In this document: positions 16,861 to 23,784 of the stretch, piece by piece
Layout: each line of letters begins with the position of its first letter
Position numbering within the stretch: position 1 is the first letter of the stretch
NCBI GenBank assembly: GCA_036562635.1
Contig: DATCJU010000115.1
Coordinates: forward strand, 1-50,249
DNA length: 50,249 bases
Origin: DATCJU01 sp036562635
Lineage (GTDB): Bacteria > Actinomycetota > Actinomycetes > Mycobacteriales > Pseudonocardiaceae
Reading direction: 5' to 3'
The notes under the pieces: generated by a model
Database searches by the model: none
What the model was told of the DNA's origin: nothing
Seen by the model: only the letters and a program-made list of their open reading frames with translations
Program-made: the position numbers and the translations under genes

Positions 16861-16888
16861 CGGGCCGAGTCGTCGGCGGCTCGGCCCG
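16861..16888. terminator. Hairpin between the FrnE-like and first SMR genes
   Basis: CGGGCCGAG (16861-16869) pairs with CTCGGCCCG (16880-16888) across a 10-nt loop, 33 bp before the SMR start. It could terminate or attenuate transcription into the exporter genes. The upstream 130 bp show no further feature. Confidence 0.45.
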
Positions 16889-16920
16889 TTCCTGGAACTC
16901 ACGAGAAAGCGACACCACTC

Positions 16921-17254
16921 ATGGCATGGGTCTACCTGGGCATCGCCACCGTCTTCGATCGCCACCGTCTTCGAGATCGCCTTCGCACTGGGCACCAACG
17001 CCACCAAGGGCTTCACCCGACTGTGGCCGTCGGTGTTCACCCTCTGCGCGGCGGCCGGCGGTATCTACACCCTGAGCCTGGCGCTGCGCTCGATCGACGT
17101 GGGCGTCGGCTACACCATCTGGACCGGCGTCGGCTCGGTGGGCACGGTCCTGCTCGGCTCGGTGCTGTTCAAGGAGAAGATCACCGCCAAGCGGTTGCTC
17201 TGCTTCGCCGCGATCATCCTCGGCGTCATCGGTCTGCGCCTGACCTCCGCCTGA
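16921..17254 (+). pseudogene. Gdx/SugE-type SMR exporter subunit 1, broken by a 16-bp duplication
   Basis: Removing one copy of a 16-bp direct repeat restores a 105-residue small multidrug resistance protein with four membrane helices. It has the conserved helix-1 Glu (IATVFEIAF, Glu13), TKGFTRLWPS, and helix-3 GYTIWTGVGSVGT, whose WTGxGxVG pattern is the mark of guanidinium/Gdx (SugE) members and not of EmrE. As deposited, the frame shifts after Phe12 and the product would be nonsense. The next gene is a paralogue, so this was one half of a paired SMR exporter. Whether the lesion is real or an assembly artefact needs resequencing. Confidence 0.85.
16943..16974 (+). repeat. 16-bp perfect tandem duplication
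   Basis: TCGCCACCGTCTTCGA occurs twice head-to-tail (16943-16958 and 16959-16974) inside the first SMR gene. Sixteen is not a multiple of three, so the extra copy destroys the frame; deleting either copy restores it exactly. Confidence 0.95.
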
Positions 17255-17330
17255 TCGCCCCCGAACCCACGATCCCGGAACCCATCACAGCCGCGCCCGC
17301 ACGCGCGGTGGTACGTGGAAGGACAACCCG

Positions 17331-17735
17331 ATGAACACCCAGGCCACCTTGGAGAGCAGTGCTGGTGCTGCCTCGGTCGAGGCGACCCGTGAGTCCAACG
17401 CGCAGCACGTGCGCGCCTGGACCTACCTGCTCATCGCCGCGGTCTTCGAAGTCGTGTTCGCGCTGGCCACCAACGCCACCGAGGGCTTCACCAAGCTCGT
17501 GCCCTCCATCATCACCATCCTGGCGGCGGCCGGCGGCATCTTCTTCCTGAGCCTGGCGCTGCGCACCCTGGACGTCGGCGTGGGCTACACCGTCTGGACC
17601 GGCATCGGCTCGGTGGGCACGGTCGTGTTCGGCACGCTTCTCTTCAACGAGTCGATCACGCCGCTGAAGGTGCTGTGCTTCGCGGCCATCATCCTCGGCG
17701 TCATCGGCCTGAAGCTCACCTCTCGTTCCAGCTGA
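17331..17735 (+). CDS. Gdx/SugE-type SMR exporter subunit 2
   Basis: A 134-residue small multidrug resistance protein with a roughly 28-residue polar N-terminal extension followed by four membrane helices. It retains the helix-1 Glu (LIAAVFEVVFAL), EGFTKLVPS, and GYTVWTGIGSVGT. The WTGIG pattern places it with Gdx-type guanidinium exporters. It is about two-thirds identical by eye to the preceding broken gene, so the two probably formed a heterodimeric exporter. ATG 17331 follows GGAAGGA. In this cluster the substrate may be the cationic, amidine-like aminopyrrole product, which chemically resembles a guanidinium group; that is inference. Confidence 0.92.
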   Translation: MNTQATLESSAGAASVEATRESNAQHVRAWTYLLIAAVFEVVFALATNATEGFTKLVPSIITILAAAGGIFFLSLALRTLDVGVGYTVWTGIGSVGTVVFGTLLFNESITPLKVLCFAAIILGVIGLKLTSRSS

Positions 17736-17781
17736 TCGGACTTCTCACTCCCGCCGCAGGACCGGTCGGGAGGAAAGCGGA

Positions 17782-17821
17782 AACGGCCCGGCCCGCCGGT
17801 GTCGTGCACCCGCGGGCCGTT
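17782..17821. terminator. Hairpin between SMR gene 2 and the deaminase gene
   Basis: AACGGCCCG (17782-17790) pairs with CGGGCCGTT (17813-17821); the 22-nt interval can form a small inner stem (GGTG with CACC). It lies in the 169-bp gap before the deaminase and could be a terminator or processing site. Confidence 0.45.
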
Positions 17822-17904
17822 CGTCGGCGGTTCCCATCCCGGCAGTCCCCGAGGCCGAGCCGGACCTGGTGCGACCGCCTGTCAGTTGAGAGGAAGCGGA
17901 ATTC

Positions 17905-18429
17905 ATGTCGTCGATCCAGCCAGGTGCATCGCCCCGCGACACGCACATCGACACCTCGGAGGACGAGATGCTGGCCGCCTACATGCGGCAGGCGGTCCAG
18001 CTGTCCCTGGAGAACGTTCGCCAGGGAGGGGTGCCGTTCTCCGCGGTGATCGTCGACCCGCTGCGCGGTGTGGTGGGTACCGGGGTCAACCGGGTCATCG
18101 CCGAACGTGACTCCCTGGCCCACGCCGAGGTCGTCGCCATGCGCGACGCCTGCTCGCGCCGCAGCCACCTGTGGCTGGCCGGATGCATCATGTTCGCCTC
18201 CGGCGAGCCCTGCGCCCTGTGCTACACGGCGGCCCTGTGGTCCAACGTCAGCCGGATCCTCTACGCCGTCGACCGGTACCAGGCGGCTGAGGCTGGTTTC
18301 GACTACGTCAGTTCCTACGACCTGTTCGCCACCCAGCCCGCCCAGTGGCCGATCGAGGTCCGGGCCTTCCCCGTCGAGGGCGCGCTGGAGCCCTTCGAGG
18401 AGTGGCGCCGCATGCACGGTCGGCGCTGA
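17905..18429 (+). CDS. Zinc-dependent nucleoside/guanine deaminase-like protein
   Basis: A 174-residue member of the cytidine/guanine/tRNA-adenosine deaminase fold. The zinc site is complete: LAHAEVVAM (His73, Glu75) and GEPCALCYTA (Cys103, Cys106). The C-terminal part (YAVDRYQAAEAGFDYVSSYDLF) resembles guanine deaminases, where a GFDD...Y segment shapes the pocket, more than TadA. ATG 17905 follows GAGGAAGC. Position just before the C-glycosidase gene suggests it deaminates the aromatic amine or amidine of the pathway product or its precursor, for example turning an aminopyrrole into an oxo form. In showdomycin that deamination has been described as spontaneous, so a dedicated enzyme would be notable. 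A salvage role is the alternative. Confidence 0.85.
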   Translation: MSSIQPGASPRDTHIDTSEDEMLAAYMRQAVQLSLENVRQGGVPFSAVIVDPLRGVVGTGVNRVIAERDSLAHAEVVAMRDACSRRSHLWLAGCIMFASGEPCALCYTAALWSNVSRILYAVDRYQAAEAGFDYVSSYDLFATQPAQWPIEVRAFPVEGALEPFEEWRRMHGRR

Positions 18430-18558
18430 TCCCGACCCGCCGCCCTCGGTACGGCGGAGTCCACCGTCTCCCGTTCGAACCCGTTCACGACGCACGAGCA
18501 CATCCACGACACGCCGGTGACCTGAACGAATCCACACGCCGAAGAACTGGGGATTCCT

Positions 18559-19516
18559 GTGACAGTCACGGATGACACCAAGCTCGGCCCGATCACGGTG
18601 AGCGACGAGGTTGCCGAGGCGTTACGCGCCGGAGGCCCGGTCGTCGCACTGGAGTCCTCGGGCATCCCGCACGGGTTTCCCTATCCGGACAACCGACGAG
18701 TCGCCCTCGACGTGGAGAAGGCGGTCCGTGCCGCAGGAGCGATCCCTGCCAGGGTGGGCATCCTGGACGGCCGCCTGGTGGTGGGCATGAGTGAGGAAGA
18801 GGTCGAGCGGCTCGCCGCGGACCCGGATGTCCCCAAGGTCAGTACCCGTGACCTCGGTCCTGTACTCGCCGGCGGCGGACTGGGTGCCCCCACGGTGTCG
18901 GCGACGCTGGTGGTCGCCAGGAGCCTGGGTATCCGCGTCTTCTCCACCGCGGGGATCGGAGGAGTGCACTACGGGGCACAGCAGACCTTCGACATCTCTG
19001 CCGACCTCTTCGAGTTCGGGCGGACGCCGATCGCCGTCGTCTGCGCCGGTGCCAAGTCGGTCCTCGACCCGGCGCTGACGCTGGAGTACCTGGAGACCCT
19101 CGGGGTGCCCGTCGTCGGTTACCGCTGCGACGACTTCCCCGCCTACTACAGCGTCTCCAGCGGCCAGCGCAACCCGCGTCGCCTCGACGACCTGCGGGAG
19201 ATCAGTGCGGCCATCCGGGCGCACTGGGAGGCTGGCAACGCCAACGCCTTCGTGGTCACCCACCCGATCAACGAGGCCGACGCGATCCCGGCGGAGGAGA
19301 TCCGGAGCCTCATCCAGGACAAGCTTGTCGAGGCCGAGCGGGCAGGTGTACGCGGTCCCGACCTCACCCCCTTACATCCTCAAGGCGGTGTCGGCCGCGA
19401 CCAAGGGACGCACCGCGGCCGCCAACCGCTCGGTGCTCATCTCCACCACCGGCCTGGCCGGTGAGCTGGCGGTCGTGCTCGCCGACGAGCTGGCCCGGCG
19501 GGGTGGGACGCGATGA
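18559..19516 (+). pseudogene. PsuG-type C-glycosidase (C-nucleoside synthase) with a 1-nt insertion
   Basis: Homologue of pseudouridine-5'-phosphate glycosidase, whose reverse reaction joins ribose 5-phosphate to a base by a C-C bond. Catalytic residues are kept: Glu32 (VVALESSGIPHG), Lys93 (VPKVSTRDL), the metal-site Asp in FDISADLFE (145-149) and the Schiff-base Lys166 (CAGAKSVLD). Most of the protein is in one frame from GTG 18559. Near 19371-19373 one extra base shifts the frame; without it the protein reads DLTPYILKAVSAATKG and ends at 19516, overlapping the ATG of the phosphatase gene (ATGA), giving 318 residues, close to E. coli PsuG. As deposited the last 48 residues are replaced. Homologues with an adjacent HAD phosphatase act in alnumycin, minimycin, indigoidine and showdomycin clusters. 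This is the strongest clue to a C-nucleoside product. Confidence 0.92.
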
Positions 19517-20214
19517 GTGCGGCCACCCTGTTCGACCTGGACGGCACCCTGCTGGACACCCCGAGCGGGATCGCCCGGGCCATACACGAGGTGCTGGCGG
19601 AGCTGGGGGCGCCGCCCGCTCCCGAGGACCGGGTGCGTGCGACGATCGGGCGACCGCTGGTCGGTGTCTTCGCCACCCTCCTCGGGCAGCCGGAGGACCA
19701 CCGTGACGTGCTGCACGCGGCGGAGCGCTTCCGGGTGCTGTTCCGCGAACAGGTGGTGCCCACCGCGCGTGACCTGGTCTTCCCCGGGGTGACCGCGCTG
19801 CTGGCCGACCTGCGGGCCGACGGCCGCGCCCTGGCCGTGGTGACCAGCAAGATCCGTGCCAGCGCGGAGGAGCTGCTGACGGCGGCCGGACTGACCGAGC
19901 ACTTCGACGCGGTGGTCTGCCACGGCATGGCCGAGCGGGGCAAACCGCATCCGGACCTGGCGCTGCTGGCCGCGGACCGCCTGTCCGTGGCCCCCGAGGA
20001 ATGCGTGGTCGTCGGGGACGCGGTCGACGACGTCCGTATGGCCGTGGCGGCCCGGATGGACGCGGTCGGCGTGGGGTACGGCGTGGCGGAGCCGGAGCAG
20101 CTGCGGGCCGCGGGGGCACGGACGGTCGCGGCCACGGTGGCGGAGCTGCGGGAGGCGTTGGGACTTGCGGCGCCCGCCCCGGCCACCACCTCGGTACCGA
20201 GTGCCGCCGGGTGA
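19513..20214 (+). CDS. HAD-family phosphatase (AlnB/IndB-like partner of the C-glycosidase)
   Basis: A 233-residue haloacid dehalogenase-type phosphatase with motif I FDLDGTLLD (nucleophile Asp8, acid Asp10), motif II VVTSKI, motif III KPHPD with an upstream GK-type Lys, and motif IV GDAVDD. A C1 cap domain lies between. It overlaps the PsuG-like stop by 4 nt, and such PsuG-HAD gene pairs are seen in C-glycoside clusters, where the phosphatase removes the 5'-phosphate of the C-nucleotide. That is the expected role here. It is complete and intact. Confidence 0.92.
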   Translation: MSAATLFDLDGTLLDTPSGIARAIHEVLAELGAPPAPEDRVRATIGRPLVGVFATLLGQPEDHRDVLHAAERFRVLFREQVVPTARDLVFPGVTALLADLRADGRALAVVTSKIRASAEELLTAAGLTEHFDAVVCHGMAERGKPHPDLALLAADRLSVAPEECVVVGDAVDDVRMAVAARMDAVGVGYGVAEPEQLRAAGARTVAATVAELREALGLAAPAPATTSVPSAAG

Positions 20215-20290
20215 TCACGTTGTTCCCCGACGTGTCACCCCTGCTTCTCATCCGACCCACCCAGGCTCACGGCGGAGGTTGTGATCGGCC

Positions 20291-21706
20291 ATGACGGTCA
20301 ACGGAAGCGAGACCGCGGGGCGGGGTAAGGGCGGTGGCCTGGCCATCCTCGCCATCGCCCAGTTCCTCATCGCCCTGGACTACTCCATCGTCTACGTGGC
20401 ACTGCCCAGTGTCGGTGCCGATCTGGGGCTCGACGAGAGCACCCTGCAGTGGGTCGTCAGCGCCTACGCGGTGTTCTTCGCGGGTTTCCTCGTCGTCGGT
20501 GGACGGGCGTGCGACCGGCTGGGGGCCCGTGCCCTGTTCATCTCCTCGCTGGTGCTGTTCGGCGTGGCGTCGCTGGTCGGCGGCCTCGCCACGCAGGCGG
20601 CGCCCCTGCTGATCGCCCGCGCGGCGCAGGGTGTGGCGGCCGCCGTGCTCCAGCCCGCCACACTGGCCCTGATCAACACCTCCTTCCGTGCCGGTCCCGA
20701 GCGCAACCGTGCCCTGGCGGTGTGGGGCACCGTCGGCGCCTCCGGGCTGGCCGCCGGTGTCATCATCGGTGGCCTGCTCACCACGGCCTCGTGGCGTTGG
20801 GTCTTCTTCATCAACCTCCCGCTGACGATCATCTGCGCCGCGGCGGCACCGCGACTGCTGGCCGCGCCCCGGGGAGGTACGCGCCGCACACCGCTGAACG
20901 TGCCCAGCGCCGTGCTGTGCACCGGTGCCGTGCTGGGGCTGGCCCTGGCGCTGACCTGGGCCGCGGAGGCCGGGTGGACCGCGGTCACCACGCTGGCGGG
21001 GTTCGGGACCGGTGTGGTGCTGCTGGTCTGGTTCGTGCTGTGGGAGCGGCGCAGTGTGCAGCCCCTCGTCGACCCGGTGCTGCGGCGCACCAGGTCGCTG
21101 GTGGTCGGCTGCGGTGCAGCGGCGCTCTACATGGCCAGCGTGGGCAACGAGTTCTTCGTGGTGACCCTCCTGCTGCAGCAGGACCGGGGGTACAGCCCGC
21201 TCCAGGCCGGCTTGGCCTTCCTGCCCCTCGCCCTGGCGATCACCGCGGGCAACACCGTCGCCGGTCGGCTGGCCGGTCCCCTGGGGGTGCGCAAGACCCT
21301 GACGCTGGCCTTCGCCATCGACGCGCTGGGGCTGCTCCTGCTCGCGCTGCAGATCCACGGGGACGGTTACCTGGTCCACCTGCTGCCCGGCCTGCTGATC
21401 AGCGGTCTCGGCCACGGGATGACCTTCACCTCGATGTTCATCGCCGGCACCGCCGACATCGACGACCACAACCAGGGCGTGGGCTCGGCCCTGATGACCA
21501 CGGCCCAGTACATCAGCGGCGCCCTGGGGGTGGCCGTGCTGGTCCTGGTGCTCGGCCCCAACCCCGACGACCAGCGGTTCTTCTGGGCGTTCATCACCAC
21601 CGCGGCGGCCGCGGCAGCGGGTGTCCTGCTCGCCTGGTTCGGCCTGGCACGCTCCCGGGCCCGCGCCGCCTCCCCGGTGCCGGAGGCCAGCTCGGCGCGG
21701 GCGTGA
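20291..21706 (+). CDS. MFS drug exporter of the DHA2 (14-TM) type
   Basis: A 471-residue major facilitator with the early motif LDYSIVYVALPSVGADLGL (motif D1-like), motif A GGRACDRLGARALF, motif C GLAAGVIIGGLLTTASWRWVFFINLPL, and a hydrophobic profile compatible with 14 membrane helices. These features mark the DHA2/EmrB-QacA group of proton-coupled exporters. ATG 20291 begins at the usual N-terminus. As the only intact large transporter of the island, it is the best candidate for product export and self-resistance, alongside the Gdx-type SMR pair. Confidence 0.92.
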   Translation: MTVNGSETAGRGKGGGLAILAIAQFLIALDYSIVYVALPSVGADLGLDESTLQWVVSAYAVFFAGFLVVGGRACDRLGARALFISSLVLFGVASLVGGLATQAAPLLIARAAQGVAAAVLQPATLALINTSFRAGPERNRALAVWGTVGASGLAAGVIIGGLLTTASWRWVFFINLPLTIICAAAAPRLLAAPRGGTRRTPLNVPSAVLCTGAVLGLALALTWAAEAGWTAVTTLAGFGTGVVLLVWFVLWERRSVQPLVDPVLRRTRSLVVGCGAAALYMASVGNEFFVVTLLLQQDRGYSPLQAGLAFLPLALAITAGNTVAGRLAGPLGVRKTLTLAFAIDALGLLLLALQIHGDGYLVHLLPGLLISGLGHGMTFTSMFIAGTADIDDHNQGVGSALMTTAQYISGALGVAVLVLVLGPNPDDQRFFWAFITTAAAAAAGVLLAWFGLARSRARAASPVPEASSARA

Positions 21707-21733
21707 GCGGGACGACCGGCGTGGTCGAAAGGC

Positions 21734-21747
21734 AGTTGTCCGCAACT
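21734..21747. promoter_or_regulatory. Short palindrome before the isomerase-like pair
   Basis: AGTTG-TCCG-CAACT is a perfect 5-4-5 inverted repeat 18 bp before the first isomerase-like gene. It shares the 4-bp spacing of the ATGTATGRACAT sites but not their sequence, so it could be an operator for another regulator or a chance hairpin. Confidence 0.25.
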
Positions 21748-21765
21748 CAGGCGAGGAGGTGACGG

Positions 21766-22641
21766 ATGCGGGTGCAGGGTGCGGAGTGGCTGGGCCGACT
21801 GGGCATCCTGGTCATCCACAACGACCCGGTTCCCGAGGCCGAGATCTGGGCCATGGCTCCGCGTGGGGTGACCGTGCACACCGCGCGGTTCGACAGCCCC
21901 ACCCGTACGGGTGCCGAGTACACCGGGAGCCACTGGCGGGCGATGCTCGACGAACCGGACGTGGCCCACGGTCTCGACCAGCTGGGGCAGATCGGCCTGG
22001 ACGCGGTGTGTCTGTGCTTCGCCTCCAGCAGTTTCTTCGGTGGACGCGAGTTCGACGAGAAGTTCACGGCGGAGGCACGGGGACTGGCCCACGACACACC
22101 CGTGTTCACCGCGGGGCAGGCCATCTCCGCGGCCCTCCGGGCCAGCGGGGTTTCCCGGCCGCTGGTGATGCTGCCGCCGTGGTTCACCGAACCGACGTTC
22201 CGGGCCACGACACGTTACCTGTCCGAGGTGGGCTTCCAGATCGCCGCGTTGCGCCAGTTCGACCTCGGCACCGAGTGGAGCGAGGTGCCCCGGCACCGGA
22301 TCTTCGACCGGGGTGGCCGGTGGACGGTGCGGGTCGAGGAGGTGTACCGCCAGGCGCGGGAGCTCTTCCCCGCCGGCGCCGACGGGGTGCTGATCCCCGG
22401 GAGTGGGTTCCGCTCGGCCGAGGCCATCGAGCCCCTGGAGGAGGACCTGGGGGTTCCGGTGATCACGTGCAACCAGGCGTGCCTGTGGTACTTCCTGCGC
22501 ACCACCGGCCTGAGCGACCCGGTGTCCGGGTTCGGTCAGCTCTTCGGGCGGGCGCTGTCCCCCGCAGTCACCTCGAACCGGGAGGAGACCTCCCGGGAGG
22601 CCACGACGGGTCGTGGTTCACCGGAGCGGGGAAGGGGGTGA
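21766..22641 (+). CDS. Maleate isomerase-like protein 1, both catalytic Cys absent
   Basis: A 291-residue member of the maleate cis-trans isomerase/arylmalonate decarboxylase branch of the Asp/Glu racemase superfamily. Typical family sequence is seen in LGILVIHNDPVPEAEIWAM, LDAVCLCFASSSF, LEEDLGVPVITCNQACLW. In maleate isomerase two Cys do the chemistry, one in a GCTSGS-like motif and one in a ISCTN-like motif. By alignment these are Phe85 and Gly212 here. Arylmalonate decarboxylase keeps the second Cys, so this protein fits neither mechanism. Nearby cysteines (Cys82, Cys84) could substitute. ATG 21766 has GAGGAGGTG. Part of a tandem pair downstream of the exporter. Possible roles: altered isomerase, lyase or binding protein for a maleimide/maleamate-like compound. 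Confidence 0.85.
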   Translation: MRVQGAEWLGRLGILVIHNDPVPEAEIWAMAPRGVTVHTARFDSPTRTGAEYTGSHWRAMLDEPDVAHGLDQLGQIGLDAVCLCFASSSFFGGREFDEKFTAEARGLAHDTPVFTAGQAISAALRASGVSRPLVMLPPWFTEPTFRATTRYLSEVGFQIAALRQFDLGTEWSEVPRHRIFDRGGRWTVRVEEVYRQARELFPAGADGVLIPGSGFRSAEAIEPLEEDLGVPVITCNQACLWYFLRTTGLSDPVSGFGQLFGRALSPAVTSNREETSREATTGRGSPERGRG

Positions 22642-22749
22642 GGGACCCGGTTCCGTCGTCGTCCGGGGCGCCGGGCCCTCGGTTGCGGGGGCCCGACTGC
22701 TCCGTCCGAACACATCCGAGCGAACACATCCGAGGTTGTGGAGGTTGCC

Positions 22750-23697
22750 GTGTCCAGGTCCAGTGAGCGTCGTTGGCGTCCCGACGGGTGGGACGCGCGG
22801 TTCCGTGTCGGTGTGGTGGTTCCGCACGCCGATGTCGGTCCGGAGGCGGAGATGCAGGTGATGCTTCCACCCGGTGTCACGTTGCACGCCACCCGGTTGC
22901 ACTTCGCGGCCATGCGCCCCGGTGGGGAGATGGACCCGAAGATCCCGCACACGCCGGTCCGCTCCTTCGTCGAACCGCCGCACGTGGACGACGCGGTCGA
23001 GTTGTTAGCCGCCTCTCCGCTGGACGTGATCGCCACCGGCTTCACCAGCTCGGCCTACAAACACGGTCCGGAGGGGGAGCACGCGCTGCTGGAGCGGCTG
23101 GCGAAGCGCAGCCGGGGCATCCCCCTGGTGTCCACCTGCCTGGCCGCCACGCGTGGTCTGCGGGCGCTCGGTGTGAACCGGTTGGCCCTGGTCAACCCAC
23201 CGTGGTTCGACGACAAGCTCGACGCCCAGGGGGCGGAGTTCTTCACCGCCCAGGGTTTCGAGGTGGTGCATCACAGCCCGTGCGGGCTGCCCAGCAGCCA
23301 GACCGCGATCACGCCGGAGGGTCTGTACGACTGGGTGCGTTCGGTCGCCGGTGATGCCGAGGGCGTGTTCATCGGGGGCAACGGCCTGCGCGCGGTGGGC
23401 GTCATTGAGGTGCTGGAGGAGGACCTGGGCATCCCGGTGCTCACCGCCAACCAGGTGTTGGTGTGGGAGTCCCTGTGGCTTGCCGGGTGTGACGCCCCCG
23501 TCACGGGGTACGGCAAGTTGTTCCAGGTCACGCCGGCGGTGGAGGTCAGCTGTTCCGTCGACGGCTGCTCGATCGGCCGATCCTTCTGGAGCAAGGGGGC
23601 TTCGGCGCGCCGTCGGAGCCCCCTAGCGCATCCGGGCGGACCGGCGATGGTTGAAGCACTACCAAATGTATGGACATTTCGTGTAACGTCGAACTAA
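22750..23697 (+). CDS. Maleate isomerase-like protein 2, both catalytic Cys absent
   Basis: A 315-residue paralogue of the previous protein: VGVVVPHADVGPEAEMQVM, LDVIATGFTSSAY, FIGGNGLRAVGVIEVLEEDLG, VLTANQVLVW. The positions of the two catalytic Cys of maleate isomerase are Phe98 and Gly210, the same two substitutions as in protein 1. That shared pattern argues for a real functional subfamily, not random decay. GTG 22750 is preferred over the upstream in-frame GTG at 22738 because GTGGAGG lies 5 bp before it. A Cys in LVSTCLAATRG is conserved in position with a Ser/Thr of the family. The last 30 codons overlap the candidate marR operator. Confidence 0.85.
   Translation: MSRSSERRWRPDGWDARFRVGVVVPHADVGPEAEMQVMLPPGVTLHATRLHFAAMRPGGEMDPKIPHTPVRSFVEPPHVDDAVELLAASPLDVIATGFTSSAYKHGPEGEHALLERLAKRSRGIPLVSTCLAATRGLRALGVNRLALVNPPWFDDKLDAQGAEFFTAQGFEVVHHSPCGLPSSQTAITPEGLYDWVRSVAGDAEGVFIGGNGLRAVGVIEVLEEDLGIPVLTANQVLVWESLWLAGCDAPVTGYGKLFQVTPAVEVSCSVDGCSIGRSFWSKGASARRRSPLAHPGGPAMVEALPNVWTFRVTSN
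23664..23679. promoter_or_regulatory. Candidate MarR operator upstream of marR
   Basis: AAATGT-ATGG-ACATTT is a perfect 6-4-6 inverted repeat inside the AT-rich end of the preceding gene, about 105 bp before the marR start. Its core matches the site at 11400-11411 in front of the island. MarR proteins typically autoregulate through such palindromes. Confidence 0.6.
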
Positions 23698-23784
23698 AGC
23701 GAGGGTGAGCCGGCTCCGCGCTCAGGTGACGCGGGGTCCGCGGAGCGCCCACCGGGGAGGGTATTCCGCGAAGGGGGTAGGGGA

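Noticed and set aside
16733..16920. Possible guanidine (ykkC-type) riboswitch upstream of the Gdx-like SMR genes
   Set aside because: I looked for the conserved guanidine riboswitch elements and saw only a simple GC-rich hairpin.
18559..19516. Ordinary pseudouridine degradation (psuG with psuK)
   Set aside because: No PfkB-type pseudouridine kinase is nearby; the partner is a HAD phosphatase, as in C-glycoside biosynthesis.
20216..20234. CACGT-N9-ACGTG inverted repeat before the MFS gene as an operator
   Set aside because: Half-sites are only 5 bp, the motif does not recur, and chance occurrence in GC-rich DNA is likely.
21766..23697. A nicotinate or maleate catabolic operon
   Set aside because: No hydroxylase, maleamate amidase or other catabolic genes are present, and the proteins lack the catalytic cysteines.
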